Source: AG2 sp036493735
GTDB lineage: Bacteria; Gemmatimonadota; Gemmatimonadetes; Gemmatimonadales; Gemmatimonadaceae
Length of the DNA stretch: 64,000 nt
Direction: 5' to 3'
NCBI GenBank assembly: GCA_036493735.1
Contig: DASXPH010000132.1
Span: forward strand, 1 to 64,000
Positions 33,519 through 43,327 of the stretch are shown here, piece by piece. Numbering within the stretch: position 1 is the first letter of the stretch; every line of letters begins with the position of its first letter. The notes under the pieces were generated by a model, which saw only the letters and a program-made list of their open reading frames with translations, made no database searches and was not told the origin of the DNA. The position numbers and the translations under genes were made by a program.

Positions 33519-36113
33519 TTGATCCTGAAGCGAACAGGGTGCATCGCGTTAGGCATATCGATTCTCCTCGCCCATCGCGCAGCCGCGCAGCTTCCGTACA
33601 GGAATCCCGCACTGCCCATCGAGCGTCGCGTCCACGACCTGCTCGGCCGTATGACCCTCGAGGAGAAGTTCTGGCAGCTATTCATGATTCCCGGTGGGCG
33701 TGAAGACTCGACCGCCGATTACTCGCACGGGATCTTCGGGCTGCAGGACCGGAGCGCCTCGAGCGCGCGGAGCGACGCTCAGCTTCAGAATGCACTGCAG
33801 CATTACTTCGTCGACTCCACTCGCCTCCGAATCCCGATCATTCCGTTCGAGGAGTCGGTACATGGCCTTATGCGGCGCGGGGCGATGGTGTATCCCGCAG
33901 CCATCGGCCTCGCCGCAACTTTCGACTCTACTCTCGTGCACAACGTCGCCGCGTCGATGGCGCGCGAGGCGCGCAGTCGTGGCATTCGGCAGGTACTGTC
34001 GCCGGTCGTCAATCTTGCGACCGACGTCCGATGGGGGCGTACCGAGGAGACCTACGGCGAGGATCCGCAGCTCGCCGCGGTGATGGCGCGCGCCTTTGTC
34101 GGCGCCTTCGAGCCGCAGGGCGTGATCGCCACGCCAAAGCACTTCGTCGCGAATGTCGGCGACGGCGGCCGTGACAGTTATCCGATCGACGCGAGCCCAC
34201 GACTGCTCGAGGAGTTGTACTATCCCCCCTTCCGCGCCGCCATCGTCGACGTCGGCGCCCGGTCGGTGATGACCGCGTACAACTCCGTGAACGGAGTGCC
34301 GGCATCGCAGAACCGCGATCTGCTGGACGGCGTACTCCGGAGAGAGTGGAAGTTCAAAGGTTTCGTAATATCAGATGAGTCGGCGGTCGGGGGCGCGGTG
34401 GTCCTGCATCATACCGAGGCCAGCACGGCGGCAGCGGCAAAGCATGCCATCGAAGCTGGCCTCGACGTGATCTTCGAGTCGGAGTACCGGCAGCACCGGC
34501 CGTACCTGGCCGCATTCCGTAGCGGCGTGATCGCGCCGAAGGCGATCGACAGCGCCGTCGCACGCGTGCTGCGAGCGAAGTTCGAGCTCGGACTCTTCGA
34601 CCACCCATATGTAAGTCCGGACAGCGCCGCCGCGCTCGGGAGCAGCGCTGACGCTCGCTCGCTGGCGCGCGAGGTGGCGCGAGAGTCCATCGTCCTGCTT
34701 CAGAATCGCGGTCCCCTGCTTCCTCTCGCCACCAACGCCGGCAGCATCGCCATCATCGGCGGCGACGCGGCCGAGGCGCGCATGGGTGGCTACACCCTCG
34801 ATAGCGTCCGCGGCGTGTCGATTCTGGACGCATTGCGGGCGCGGCTTGGCGATCGCGTGCATTACGCCGCCGGCCCCGGCCGCTCCGCCGAGGACCATGA
34901 GGTGGTCCCGGCGGAATATCTCGATTCGTTGCGCGGTGAGTATTTCGATAACATCACGATGAGCGGCGCACCGCGAGTCACCCGCGCCGACGAGAACATC
35001 GACTTTCATTGGACGTTCAACGCGCCGGCGCGGCGCTTGCGCACGGGTTGGTACTCGGTTCGCTGGACGGGCCGCTTGCGAGCGCCGGCGTCAGGTGTGC
35101 GTCGCATCGGCGTCGAGGGCAACGACGGCTATCGCCTTTACGTGGACGGCAAGCTCCTCATTGATAACTGGCGCAAGCAGTCGTATCGAACCACACTCAT
35201 TCCTGTCGCGCTCTCTGCAGGCTCGATGCACGACCTCCGGCTGGAGTTCTTCGAGAGCAGCGGCAACGCGCGCGTTCGGCTCGTGTGGGACACGACATCA
35301 ACCGACCGCGCTCAGGCGCAAATCGATTCCGCCGTCGCGCTCGCGCGGCGGAGCGACGTGGCCATCGTCGTCGCGGGAATCGAAGAGGGAGAATTTCGCG
35401 ACCGCTCATCGCTGGCGCTGCCTGGCCGGCAAGAGGAGTTGATCCTGAACGTCGCGGCCGTTGGGAAACCAGTGATCGTCGTGCTAGTCGGCGGCAGCGC
35501 GATTACGATGTCTCGCTGGCTCGACAGAGTCTCGGCGGTGCTCATGGCCTGGTACCCAGGCGTCGAAGGTGGCAATGCCGTCGCCGACGTGTTGTTAGGC
35601 GACGCAAATCCCGCTGGACGCCTACCGGTCACCTTCCCGATGTCAGAGGGGCAACTTCCGCTGCGGTACAATCACAAACCAACGGGTCGCGGCGACGACT
35701 ACGTCGACCTGACGGGGGATCCGTTATTCCCGTTTGGATATGGCTTGAGCTATACGCAATTCGAGTACAGCCAACTCCAGATCGAACCTGCGATGGTTGG
35801 ACCGAGCGGCCGCGCGCGAATCACGTTCCATGTGCGGAATGTCGGCAGCCGTGCAGGCGACGAAGTGCCGCAGCTGTATGTCCGGCCCATCGTTTCGGTG
35901 CAGGCACAGCCGGTGATGGCGCTCGACGCATTCGGCCGCGTACACCTCGCTCCTGGGGACGAGCGCGTGGTCAGCTTCACTCTGGACGCGCGCGACCTCC
36001 GCATGCTCGACGAGCGCATGCGCTGGGTTCTGCCCACGGGCACGACGACGCTCCTCGTTGGCACGTCGTCGAAAGACTTTCGCTTGCGCGGAGAGATCCG
36101 GACGCGCGACTAG
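33519..36113 (+). CDS. Secreted GH3 beta-glycosidase with PA14 insert
   Basis: 864 residues from TTG 33519. A signal peptide (LGISILLAHRAAAQ) precedes a glycoside hydrolase family 3 TIM barrel, with nucleophile Asp286 in VISDES (many homologues have VSDW or VSDY), and a C-terminal alpha/beta sandwich with fibronectin-like domain. Between about residues 485 and 600 a PA14 carbohydrate-binding domain (GYRLYVDGKLLIDNW) is inserted, as in beta-glucosidases such as BglX-related enzymes. It likely hydrolyses plant oligosaccharides in the periplasm or outside the cell. Its stop overlaps the gyrB stop. Confidence 0.9.
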   Translation: MILKRTGCIALGISILLAHRAAAQLPYRNPALPIERRVHDLLGRMTLEEKFWQLFMIPGGREDSTADYSHGIFGLQDRSASSARSDAQLQNALQHYFVDSTRLRIPIIPFEESVHGLMRRGAMVYPAAIGLAATFDSTLVHNVAASMAREARSRGIRQVLSPVVNLATDVRWGRTEETYGEDPQLAAVMARAFVGAFEPQGVIATPKHFVANVGDGGRDSYPIDASPRLLEELYYPPFRAAIVDVGARSVMTAYNSVNGVPASQNRDLLDGVLRREWKFKGFVISDESAVGGAVVLHHTEASTAAAAKHAIEAGLDVIFESEYRQHRPYLAAFRSGVIAPKAIDSAVARVLRAKFELGLFDHPYVSPDSAAALGSSADARSLAREVARESIVLLQNRGPLLPLATNAGSIAIIGGDAAEARMGGYTLDSVRGVSILDALRARLGDRVHYAAGPGRSAEDHEVVPAEYLDSLRGEYFDNITMSGAPRVTRADENIDFHWTFNAPARRLRTGWYSVRWTGRLRAPASGVRRIGVEGNDGYRLYVDGKLLIDNWRKQSYRTTLIPVALSAGSMHDLRLEFFESSGNARVRLVWDTTSTDRAQAQIDSAVALARRSDVAIVVAGIEEGEFRDRSSLALPGRQEELILNVAAVGKPVIVVLVGGSAITMSRWLDRVSAVLMAWYPGVEGGNAVADVLLGDANPAGRLPVTFPMSEGQLPLRYNHKPTGRGDDYVDLTGDPLFPFGYGLSYTQFEYSQLQIEPAMVGPSGRARITFHVRNVGSRAGDEVPQLYVRPIVSVQAQPVMALDAFGRVHLAPGDERVVSFTLDARDLRMLDERMRWVLPTGTTTLLVGTSSKDFRLRGEIRTRD

Positions 36114-38071
36114 ATATCGAGATTTGACACGAACTGCGCGTTCTTCTCGATGAATTCGCGCCGCGGCTCGACATCGTCGCCCATCAACGTCTGGAAGATG
36201 TTGTCGGAGAGCACGGCATCCTCCATCGACACCTTGAGCAGCGTCCGACGCTCCGGGTCCATCGTCGTGTCGAAGAGCTGATCCTTGTTCATCTCACCCA
36301 GACCCTTATAGCGCTGGATGTTGATGCCGCCCCTGCCGTCACCGTTGGTACCGCCACCGCCGAACCGCTTGATGATCTCGTCGCGCTCCTTCATGTCATA
36401 CGCGTAATACGCTTCCTTCCCCCTCGCCACGCGGAAAAGCGGCGGCTGCGCGATGTACACATAGCCCGCGTCGATCAGCTCGGGCATCTGGCGGAAGAAG
36501 AACGTCAGCAGCAGCGTACGAATGTGCGCGCCGTCCACGTCCGCGTCGGTCATGATGATGATCTTGTGATAGCGGGCCCTCGTGAGCTCGAACTCTTCCT
36601 TGATGCCGGTGCCGACCGCCGTGATGATCGTCCGGATCTCTTCGTTCGAGAGCACCTTGTCGATGCGTGCCTTCTCGACGTTGATGATCTTCCCGCGTAG
36701 CGGCAGAATCGCCTGGTACTCGCGCTTCCGCCCCTGCTTCGCCGAACCGCCGGCCGAATCTCCCTCGACCAGATAGAGCTCGCAGAGCGCCGGATCGGTC
36801 AAGGTACAGTCGGCGAGCTTGCCCGGCAGGTTGCCGACGTCGAGCGCCGACTTCTTTCTCGTTAGGTCGCGTGCCTTACGCGCGGCCTCGCGCGCCCGCG
36901 CCGCCGAGACGGCTTTGTCGACGATGATGTTCGCCGACCGCGGATGTTCGTCGAGATACGATCCGAGGAACTCGTTGACGACGGTCTTCACGGCCGACTC
37001 AGCCTCGGAGTTGCCAAGCTTTGTCTTCGTCTGACCCTCGAACTGCGGCTCACGCACCTTCACCGAGAGCACGGCCGTCAGCCCTTCACGAACGTCATCA
37101 CCGGACAACGTGAAATCGGCCTTTTTGAGGAAACCGCCCTTCTGCGCGTATTGGTTGATCACGCGCGTCAGCGCCGACTTGAAACCAGTGAGGTGCGTGC
37201 CGCCCTCGTGCGTGTTGATGTTGTTCACGAACGAGAAGACCGTGTCGTTGTAGCCGTCGTTGTACTGCAGCGCCAGCTCGATGCCGATATCGTCCTTCGT
37301 GGTCTCGATGTAGATCACTTCCGGGTGCAGCGGCTTGCGCTTGTCGTTCAGATGCTGGACGAACTCCTTGAGGCCGCCCTTCGCGTGGAAGGTCTCCTCC
37401 TTCTCCTGACCAGCGCGCTCGTCCTTGAGCGTGATTACCACGTCCTTGTTCAGGAAGGAGAGCTCGCGCAGTCGCATCGCCAGTGTGTCGAAGCGATAGA
37501 CGAGATCCGTGAAGATCTGATCGTCCGGCTTGAAGAACACGGTCGTGCCAGTCTCCTTCTTCGGCACGTCGCGCAGGACCTTGAGCCTGGTCTTCGTGTT
37601 CCCACGCTCGAAATCCATGTAGTGCTCTTTGCCGTCCCGCTTGATCCACACCTTCAGCTTCTCGGACAGCGCATTGACGACAGAGACACCGACGCCGTGG
37701 AGACCGCCGGAGACTTTATAAGTGTTCTTGTCGAACTTGCCGCCAGCGTGCAGCACGGTCATCGCCAGTTCGACGCCCGGCATCTTCTCCGTCGGGTGGA
37801 TGTCGACTGGAATACCGCGTCCGTTGTCCTCGACGGTGACGGAGTTGTCTTCGTGGATCGTGACCGCGATACGGTCAGCGAATCCCACGAGCGCTTCGTC
37901 GATCGAGTTGTCGACGACCTCGTACACGAGGTGGTGTAGTCCGCGCTCGGAGGTCGAGCCGATGTACATACCGGGGCGCTTTCGTACGGCCTCCAGTCCC
38001 TTGAGAACCTGGATCTGTCCCGCGTCGTAGCGAGAGTCGCCCTGCCCCTGGTCACTTCCTTTCATTGCCAT
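36110..38071 (-). CDS. gyrB: DNA gyrase subunit B
   Basis: 653 residues. Complete type IIA topoisomerase B subunit: GHKL ATPase domain (VYEVVDNSIDEALVGF, DNGRGIP, GLHGVGVSVVNALS), transducer, and TOPRIM domain with EGDSAGGSAKQGRKREYQAILPLRG and DADVDGAHI (metal-binding acidic residues). The C-terminus reads RRGRGINIQRYKGLGEMN, consistent with GyrB rather than ParE. It is the last gene of the enoyl-CoA hydratase/recF/dciA/gyrB group, with a 166-nt gap to dciA. Confidence 0.97.
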   Translation of the reverse strand: MAMKGSDQGQGDSRYDAGQIQVLKGLEAVRKRPGMYIGSTSERGLHHLVYEVVDNSIDEALVGFADRIAVTIHEDNSVTVEDNGRGIPVDIHPTEKMPGVELAMTVLHAGGKFDKNTYKVSGGLHGVGVSVVNALSEKLKVWIKRDGKEHYMDFERGNTKTRLKVLRDVPKKETGTTVFFKPDDQIFTDLVYRFDTLAMRLRELSFLNKDVVITLKDERAGQEKEETFHAKGGLKEFVQHLNDKRKPLHPEVIYIETTKDDIGIELALQYNDGYNDTVFSFVNNINTHEGGTHLTGFKSALTRVINQYAQKGGFLKKADFTLSGDDVREGLTAVLSVKVREPQFEGQTKTKLGNSEAESAVKTVVNEFLGSYLDEHPRSANIIVDKAVSAARAREAARKARDLTRKKSALDVGNLPGKLADCTLTDPALCELYLVEGDSAGGSAKQGRKREYQAILPLRGKIINVEKARIDKVLSNEEIRTIITAVGTGIKEEFELTRARYHKIIIMTDADVDGAHIRTLLLTFFFRQMPELIDAGYVYIAQPPLFRVARGKEAYYAYDMKERDEIIKRFGGGGTNGDGRGGINIQRYKGLGEMNKDQLFDTTMDPERRTLLKVSMEDAVLSDNIFQTLMGDDVEPRREFIEKNAQFVSNLDI

Positions 38072-38237
38072 GAAATGCCGCCTCGATCACATCCGAATAA
38101 AATCCGAAAACCACTCCAAGCCCAACCTGAAAAAGCTAACCTGGCGACAGCTCGATCGCAACCCATCACGCGATGTGCAACCGCCTTTGCGACAAGGATT
38201 TACGGTCGTCGCCTCGCGTCTCGGGAGGACACGGCAG

Positions 38238-38549
38238 TCAGCCCTTCAATAGCCAACGGATGCGCTTGATTGGCGGCCGGCCGGTCTTCGCATTCAGCGA
38301 TCGTAAGAGCTCCGGTTCCAGCAATGAGAGCTCGTTCATCCACGCGTTCGTCGATACGCCGACGAAGAGCGTTCCATTTGCCGAAACCGATCTCGGCTCG
38401 GTCACCGCGGCGATCTGCTCGCCAACCAGCTGCGTCCAGTCGGGGATGACGCCTGCCTGCTCGACGCGAGCACTCAGGCCGCGCTGCGCGAGAAAGCTGG
38501 CGACGACGTTGGCCACCGGCTCCGGCCGCTTCTTCTTCCGGTCAGTCAC
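38238..38549 (-). CDS. dciA: DciA (DUF721) replicative helicase loader
   Basis: 103 residues. The DUF721/DciA core is visible: LVGEQIAAVTEPRSVSANGTLFVGVSTNAWMNELSLLEPELLRSLNA. DciA loads the replicative helicase DnaB in most bacteria lacking DnaC. Its ATG overlaps the recF stop by 8 nt, so it is coupled to recF, and gyrB follows, a common synteny. The N-terminus is short and basic. Confidence 0.85.
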   Translation of the reverse strand: MTDRKKKRPEPVANVVASFLAQRGLSARVEQAGVIPDWTQLVGEQIAAVTEPRSVSANGTLFVGVSTNAWMNELSLLEPELLRSLNAKTGRPPIKRIRWLLKG

Positions 38550-39702
38550 GCGCGAGCACTCCGTTCATGATTCGAAAACGCTGAAGATGCGGCATGCCGC
38601 CAGGCACATCGCTCTCGCGCGGGACAGCGAGAATGGTCTGGCCGAGCCCTGTCTCCGACAACAGCCTGACGATACGCTGCGTGCGCGGGACGTCGAGCTC
38701 GGCGAATGGATCGTCGAGGAGGACGATGGGCGGGCCCCCGCGGCGCTCCTGGAGACGCGACGCCTCCAGCAGGCGCAGAGCGATCGCCGCCGTGCGCTGT
38801 TGCCCCGCGGAACCGAATACCCGCAAGTCCCGCGCGGCGGCGTCCGCACCGCGGATGGTGATGAGTAAATCATCACGATGCGGCCCGGCGCGGGTGAGCC
38901 CGAAACGAATATCGGTCGCCCGGTGCTGCTCCAGTGCGTGGGCGAGATCGCGTTGGCGGTCGCTCCTCGCCGCGGAAACGCGTGCCCAGCTCGCGTAACG
39001 CAAGGCCAGCTCGTCGCCACCGATATCGCGAGCCAGAGCCGTGAACTGTTCCGCCACGGATTCGACCCAGGCTTCGCGCTCGGCCCAGAGCACGGCGCCG
39101 TGTTCGGCGAGCGGCGCCTCCCAGACGGCGACGCGCTCCTCGGCTCGCGCGGCGCTCCGGCGCGCGGCGTCGCGCAGCGCCGCATTGCGCCTAACGAGCG
39201 CGGCCCGATAATGCTGCAGTGCGCGCAGGTAGCCGCGCGAGGTGACCGCGAGCATGATGTCGAGAAAACGACGCCTCGTCGCTGGGCCGCCGGCGACGAG
39301 GTCGACGTCCGCTGGCGAGAACATCGCGACCGGCAGCGCGCCAACCGCGTCACTGAGCCGCTCGCTCACCACACCGTCGAGGCGCACACGCTTGCGCTTG
39401 CCGGATTTGTCGAAACCGACGCCGATCTCACTCGCGCGATCGCCGGCGATCTGCGCGCCGACATGAAAGCCTGGCGCACCGAATCGTACGAGATCCTGAT
39501 CGCGCGCGCCGCGCATCGAGCGCAGCACCTGCAAGTAGTAGATCGCCTCGAGGAAGTTGGTCTTCCCCTGACCGTTCTCGCCCACGATGAGCATGCCCGC
39601 CGGTGGCAGTTCGAGCTCGAGCCGCTCGAGATTGCGAAAGTCGCGAACCGACAGCGCATCGACTCGGGCCGCTATACCGACTGCCACCACAGCGGTGCTC
39701 AC
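38542..39702 (-). CDS. recF: DNA repair protein RecF
   Basis: 386 residues. Walker A GENGQGKTN at about residues 40-48 in an SMC-like head, with the N-terminal LSVRDFRNLERLELEL. Walker B is in PIVLLDDPFAELD, and the signature FGSAGQQRTAAIALRL is present. RecF loads RecA onto gapped DNA and acts at stalled forks. The stop overlaps the dciA start by 8 nt, and the start overlaps the enoyl-CoA hydratase stop by 4 nt. Confidence 0.95.
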   Translation of the reverse strand: MSTAVVAVGIAARVDALSVRDFRNLERLELELPPAGMLIVGENGQGKTNFLEAIYYLQVLRSMRGARDQDLVRFGAPGFHVGAQIAGDRASEIGVGFDKSGKRKRVRLDGVVSERLSDAVGALPVAMFSPADVDLVAGGPATRRRFLDIMLAVTSRGYLRALQHYRAALVRRNAALRDAARRSAARAEERVAVWEAPLAEHGAVLWAEREAWVESVAEQFTALARDIGGDELALRYASWARVSAARSDRQRDLAHALEQHRATDIRFGLTRAGPHRDDLLITIRGADAAARDLRVFGSAGQQRTAAIALRLLEASRLQERRGGPPIVLLDDPFAELDVPRTQRIVRLLSETGLGQTILAVPRESDVPGGMPHLQRFRIMNGVLARD

Positions 39703-40478
39703 GCGCCGCGAAATCGCGGCGCCCGCTTCTCGAGGAACGCTCGGGTTCCCTCCGCGGTATCACTCGTCGAGATCAGAACCCCGAACTGCGTCGCCTCGAG
39801 CGATAGGGCGTCGTCGAGGGGCATCTCGAGGCCGCGATCAACCATATCGATGCACGCGGCGAGCGCGAGCGGCGCGTTGGTGAGCATTTGCTGAATGACC
39901 GCCGTTGCCGCCGGAATGAGCTGATCGGCGGCGACGACTCGATTGACGAGTCCTATGCGATACGCTTCCTGAGCGTCGATCATCTCGCCGGTGAGAATCA
40001 GCTGCATCGCGCGCCCGCGGCCAACGAGACGTGGCAGCCGCTGGGTGCCGCCATAACCGGGAATGAGGCCGAGCTTCACCTCCGGCTGGCCGAACTTCGC
40101 TGCCTCCGACGCGAGTCGAAGCTGGCAGGACATCGCGAGCTCGCAGCCGCCCCCAAGTGCAAATCCATTCACCGCCGCCAATGTCGGCTTCGCGGAGAGC
40201 TCGAAACGACGGAAGATCTCCTGTCCCCGTCGGGCGAGACGCTTTCCGTCCACGGCGTTCTGATTGGAGAGCTCCGAGATGTCAGCGCCGGCGACGAAGG
40301 CGCGGCCCGCGCCAGTGAGAATGATCCCCGCAACGTCATCGCGCGACTGCAACTCGTCGATGGCAGTGCCGAGCTCACCGATGAGCGCCGCGTTCAACGC
40401 GTTCAGCTTGTCGGGGCGGTTGACCGTCAACGTCGCGATCCGATCCTGAACGGAAAGCAGCAGATGCTGGTAGGACAT
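39699..40478 (-). CDS. Enoyl-CoA hydratase/isomerase (crotonase family)
   Basis: 259 residues from ATG 40478; the reported frame runs further upstream but the crotonase start SYQHLLLSVQDRIATLTVNRP fits here. Family motifs: GAGRAFVAGADISEL, GFALGGGCELAMSC (oxyanion hole) and FGQPEVKLGLIPGYGGTQRL (catalytic Glu). It should hydrate enoyl-CoA in fatty acid degradation; other crotonase activities cannot be excluded. It is the first gene of an unusual run with recF, dciA and gyrB, where the fatty-acid gene is not functionally related. Confidence 0.9.
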   Translation of the reverse strand: MSYQHLLLSVQDRIATLTVNRPDKLNALNAALIGELGTAIDELQSRDDVAGIILTGAGRAFVAGADISELSNQNAVDGKRLARRGQEIFRRFELSAKPTLAAVNGFALGGGCELAMSCQLRLASEAAKFGQPEVKLGLIPGYGGTQRLPRLVGRGRAMQLILTGEMIDAQEAYRIGLVNRVVAADQLIPAATAVIQQMLTNAPLALAACIDMVDRGLEMPLDDALSLEATQFGVLISTSDTAEGTRAFLEKRAPRFRGA

Positions 40479-40572
40479 GGGGTGCTCGGGCCGGCGGCGG
40501 TGCGGAAGGAAGGAGAGACCGTGGGAAAAATCTAACTCACTTCGGTCTTTTTCTTGCCCACGTCCAGACCGT

Positions 40573-41616
40573 ATGGCGACGCAGTGGTTGCGACGGCTGG
40601 GCACGAAGCGATCGGGATTCCGGTATGTGGACGAGCAGGGGCGCGTCGTTCGCGACCGCCGCGCGCTCGCCCGCATCGATGCGCTGCGCATCCCGCCGGC
40701 GTGGCGCGATGTGCGGATCGCCGTCAGTGCACGTAACCGCATTCAGGCATGGGGCTTCGACGCGCGCAATCGCAAGCAATACCGGTATCACGAGCGAGCA
40801 GTCGAGCGGCGGGAGCTCCGCAAGTATTACCGAATGCGCGAGCTGGCGAAGTCGCTGCCGAAAATGCGCGCCATTCTACGCAAGGACGCCGCGGCACGCA
40901 CGCTTACCAGGGAGACTGTGGCGGCCATCGTGCTGCGCGTCATCAGCGAGAGCTTCTGCAGGGTTGGCGGCGAGCGCTACGCGCGCGAGAACGGCACGTA
41001 CGGCATAACGACGCTGCGCAAGAAGCACATCGCGATCGAAGAGGATTGCGTTGTTCTGTCCTACCTCGGGAAGAGCAACAAGAAGCAGCGACAGGTAGTC
41101 GTGAGCCGGGAGCTGGCCAAGCTCGTCGGAAGGCAACTCGCCGCACCCGGCACGCGGCTCTTCCGATATCGTACTGCAGACGGTGGCTGGTGCGACCTCA
41201 CGGCCCGAGACGTCAACAATTACGTCCACGATCGCCTGGGCCCGAGGTTCAGCGCGAAGGATTTCCGGACCTGGGGTGGTACGCTGCGCGCCGCGACAGT
41301 ACTCGCGGAGTTGGGTGCCGCGCGCAACGAGCGCGAGGCGAAGCGCAACGTCGCGCTCGCGATGCGCCTCGTCTCGTCGGAGCTCGGCAACACGCCTACG
41401 ATCTGTCGCAAATCGTACGTACATCCGATCGTCATCGCGCGATACCTGGACGAAGGCGACGCGATCGCCTTACCGGCCGCGCGGCGCCACGCGGCCGATC
41501 GCGGACAGGCACACTCGCCCGAGGAGCGAGCGCTGATTGCGTTCCTCGACCGCCACTTCCCGGAGCGTCGCCGTCGTCCACGGCGCGATGACGAGGACGA
41601 GCAGCGCGCGGCCTGA
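40573..41616 (+). CDS. DNA topoisomerase IB
   Basis: 347 residues from ATG 40573. The catalytic core is visible: SARNRIQAWGFDARNRKQYRYH (Arg/Lys of the pentad region), CRVGGERYARENGTYGITTL, and the nucleophile in ICRKSYVHP, where Tyr forms the 3'-phosphotyrosine bond. This is the bacterial/poxvirus-type small topoisomerase IB that relaxes both positive and negative supercoils without ATP. Scattered occurrence in bacteria suggests past horizontal transfer. It is followed by mtnA with a 22-nt gap. Confidence 0.9.
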   Translation: MATQWLRRLGTKRSGFRYVDEQGRVVRDRRALARIDALRIPPAWRDVRIAVSARNRIQAWGFDARNRKQYRYHERAVERRELRKYYRMRELAKSLPKMRAILRKDAAARTLTRETVAAIVLRVISESFCRVGGERYARENGTYGITTLRKKHIAIEEDCVVLSYLGKSNKKQRQVVVSRELAKLVGRQLAAPGTRLFRYRTADGGWCDLTARDVNNYVHDRLGPRFSAKDFRTWGGTLRAATVLAELGAARNEREAKRNVALAMRLVSSELGNTPTICRKSYVHPIVIARYLDEGDAIALPAARRHAADRGQAHSPEERALIAFLDRHFPERRRRPRRDDEDEQRAA

Positions 41617-41638
41617 GATCGCTCGGTACCTTTCGAGC

Positions 41639-42667
41639 GTGGACATCATTCAATCGGTGCGCTGGACCGACGATGGCGCGGGTGTACGCATCATCGACCA
41701 GCGACGTTTGCCCGGCGAGCTCGTCGAACGCGACCTCCGTTCGCTCGAATCGCTCTGCGACGCGATTCGCACGCTCGCCGTCCGTGGCGCGCCCGCCATC
41801 GGCATCGCCGGGGCGATGGGCCTGGTGGCGCTGCTGCCTAACGGGACAGGCGCGCGTGAGCCGGTGCTCGCGGATGCACGACAACTCGCCGCGACGATCT
41901 GCGCGACGAGACCGACCGCTGTCAACCTGTCTTGGGCCCTTCAGCGTGTGCTCGGTCGGGGCGAGCGGACGGCGGGCGACGCCGCGGCCGTTTTGGCGGC
42001 GATGCGCGAGGAAGCGAACGCGATTCTCGAGGAGGACCGCGTCATGTGCCGCCGCATCGGCGAACACGGCATATCGATGATGCTGGACGGAATGCGCGTA
42101 CTGACGCATTGCAATGCCGGCGCCCTTGCCACCGGCGGCATCGGGACCGCCCTCGCACCGATCTACGTCGCCGTCGAGCGCGGCTGGAAAATCGAAGTCT
42201 GCGTCGACGAATCGCGGCCGCTGCTTCAGGGAAGCCGCCTCACCGCCTGGGAGCTTCGTCGCGCCGGCGTTCCGGTGACGGTGCTCGCCGATGGCATGGC
42301 GGCGTCACTAATGCGCGAACGTGGCGTGGACCTCTGCATCGTGGGCGCGGACCGGATTGCGGCCAACGGCGACGTCGCCAACAAGATCGGCACCTACGGT
42401 CTCGCGATCGCGGCGCGCCATCACGAAGTACCGTTCGTAGTTGCCGCGCCGACCTCGACTGTCGATGCCGCGACCGCCACTGGCGACGAGATCATCATCG
42501 AGCAGCGAACGCCGGATGAGCTCCGGTGTATTGCCGGCGTCCCGACCGCGCCCATCGATGTGGATGTCTACAACCCCGCGTTCGATGTCACGCCGGCCTC
42601 GCTCATCTCCGCGATCGTCACCGATCGAGGCGTTCACCGACCGCCCTACCGATTCGAGTCTCGTTAG
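41639..42667 (+). CDS. mtnA: Methylthioribose-1-phosphate isomerase
   Basis: 342 residues from GTG 41639; an in-frame ATG at 41588 overlaps the preceding gene and gives an unusual N-terminus. MtnA converts 5-methylthioribose-1-phosphate to the ribulose form in the methionine salvage pathway. Motifs: RGAPAIGIAGAMGL, THCNAGALATGGIGTALAP (catalytic Cys) and VGADRIAANGDVANKIGTYG (catalytic Asp). No mtnP, mtnB or other salvage genes are in this window. The octamer CGTTAGGC lies over its stop codon. Confidence 0.95.
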   Translation: MDIIQSVRWTDDGAGVRIIDQRRLPGELVERDLRSLESLCDAIRTLAVRGAPAIGIAGAMGLVALLPNGTGAREPVLADARQLAATICATRPTAVNLSWALQRVLGRGERTAGDAAAVLAAMREEANAILEEDRVMCRRIGEHGISMMLDGMRVLTHCNAGALATGGIGTALAPIYVAVERGWKIEVCVDESRPLLQGSRLTAWELRRAGVPVTVLADGMAASLMRERGVDLCIVGADRIAANGDVANKIGTYGLAIAARHHEVPFVVAAPTSTVDAATATGDEIIIEQRTPDELRCIAGVPTAPIDVDVYNPAFDVTPASLISAIVTDRGVHRPPYRFESR

Positions 42668-42676
42668 GCCCACGCG

Positions 42677-43327
42677 ATGCCGACGCAAAGCAACCACGAT
42701 CGCGCACTCGAAGGTCACTGTCGCGCCCTGGCGGCGTGCCGACGCTGCGGACATGGCAGCGACGTGAAGCCGATCGTCTCACTGGCGCGCCGAACACGTG
42801 TGATGCTCGTCGGCCAGGCACCCGGAAAGGTGGAAGCGGGCGGAGGCCGAGCGTTCGCCGGCAGAGCGGGGCAGACGCTCTTTCGTTGGTTCGCGCGAAT
42901 CGGTCTCGACGAGAAAACTGCCCGTGAACGGATCTACATCGCGGCCATCACACGCTGCTTTCCAGGACCGAGCCCAAGCGGACGCGGCGATCGCGTCCCG
43001 TCACCCCTCGAACGCGCGAACTGCTCGGGTTGGCTCGACGATGAGCTCCGCCTATTGAAGCCGAGAGTGCTGATTCCCGTGGGGCGCCTCGCGATAGAGC
43101 GATTTCTCCCAAAGCTCCCACTAGACGAACTGATCGGACGGGAGCATTCCGTCTCCTTCGAAGGACACAACGCCATTGCGATTCCGCTGCCCCATCCATC
43201 AGGCGCCAGCAGCTGGATTCATCAGGACAGTCATGGGGTACTTCTGTCGCGAGCACTGGAAATGATCGGTACGTGTCTCGCGAAAGAAGGAATCCTGCGT
43301 GGCACCCGGACGAGGAGTGTCGCATGA
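42677..43327 (+). CDS. Uracil-DNA glycosylase, family 4-like
   Basis: 216 residues. It removes uracil from DNA in base excision repair. The motifs are family 4-like: VMLVGQAPGKVEAGGGRAF for motif 1, with four Cys residues in a pattern suited to an Fe-S cluster (CRRC near the N-terminus, TRCFPGPS and RANCSGW in the middle), and HPSG near residue 172 as the catalytic-loop His. Motif 1 has Gln where family 4 usually has Glu (GEAPG). It follows mtnA by 9 nt and overlaps the next gene by 4 nt. Confidence 0.85.
   Translation: MPTQSNHDRALEGHCRALAACRRCGHGSDVKPIVSLARRTRVMLVGQAPGKVEAGGGRAFAGRAGQTLFRWFARIGLDEKTARERIYIAAITRCFPGPSPSGRGDRVPSPLERANCSGWLDDELRLLKPRVLIPVGRLAIERFLPKLPLDELIGREHSVSFEGHNAIAIPLPHPSGASSWIHQDSHGVLLSRALEMIGTCLAKEGILRGTRTRSVA

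Noticed and set aside
36944..37939. Long plus-strand open frame antisense to gyrB (331 codons)
   Set aside because: GC-rich third-position bias of gyrB creates antisense frames; no ribosome site and no recognisable domain.
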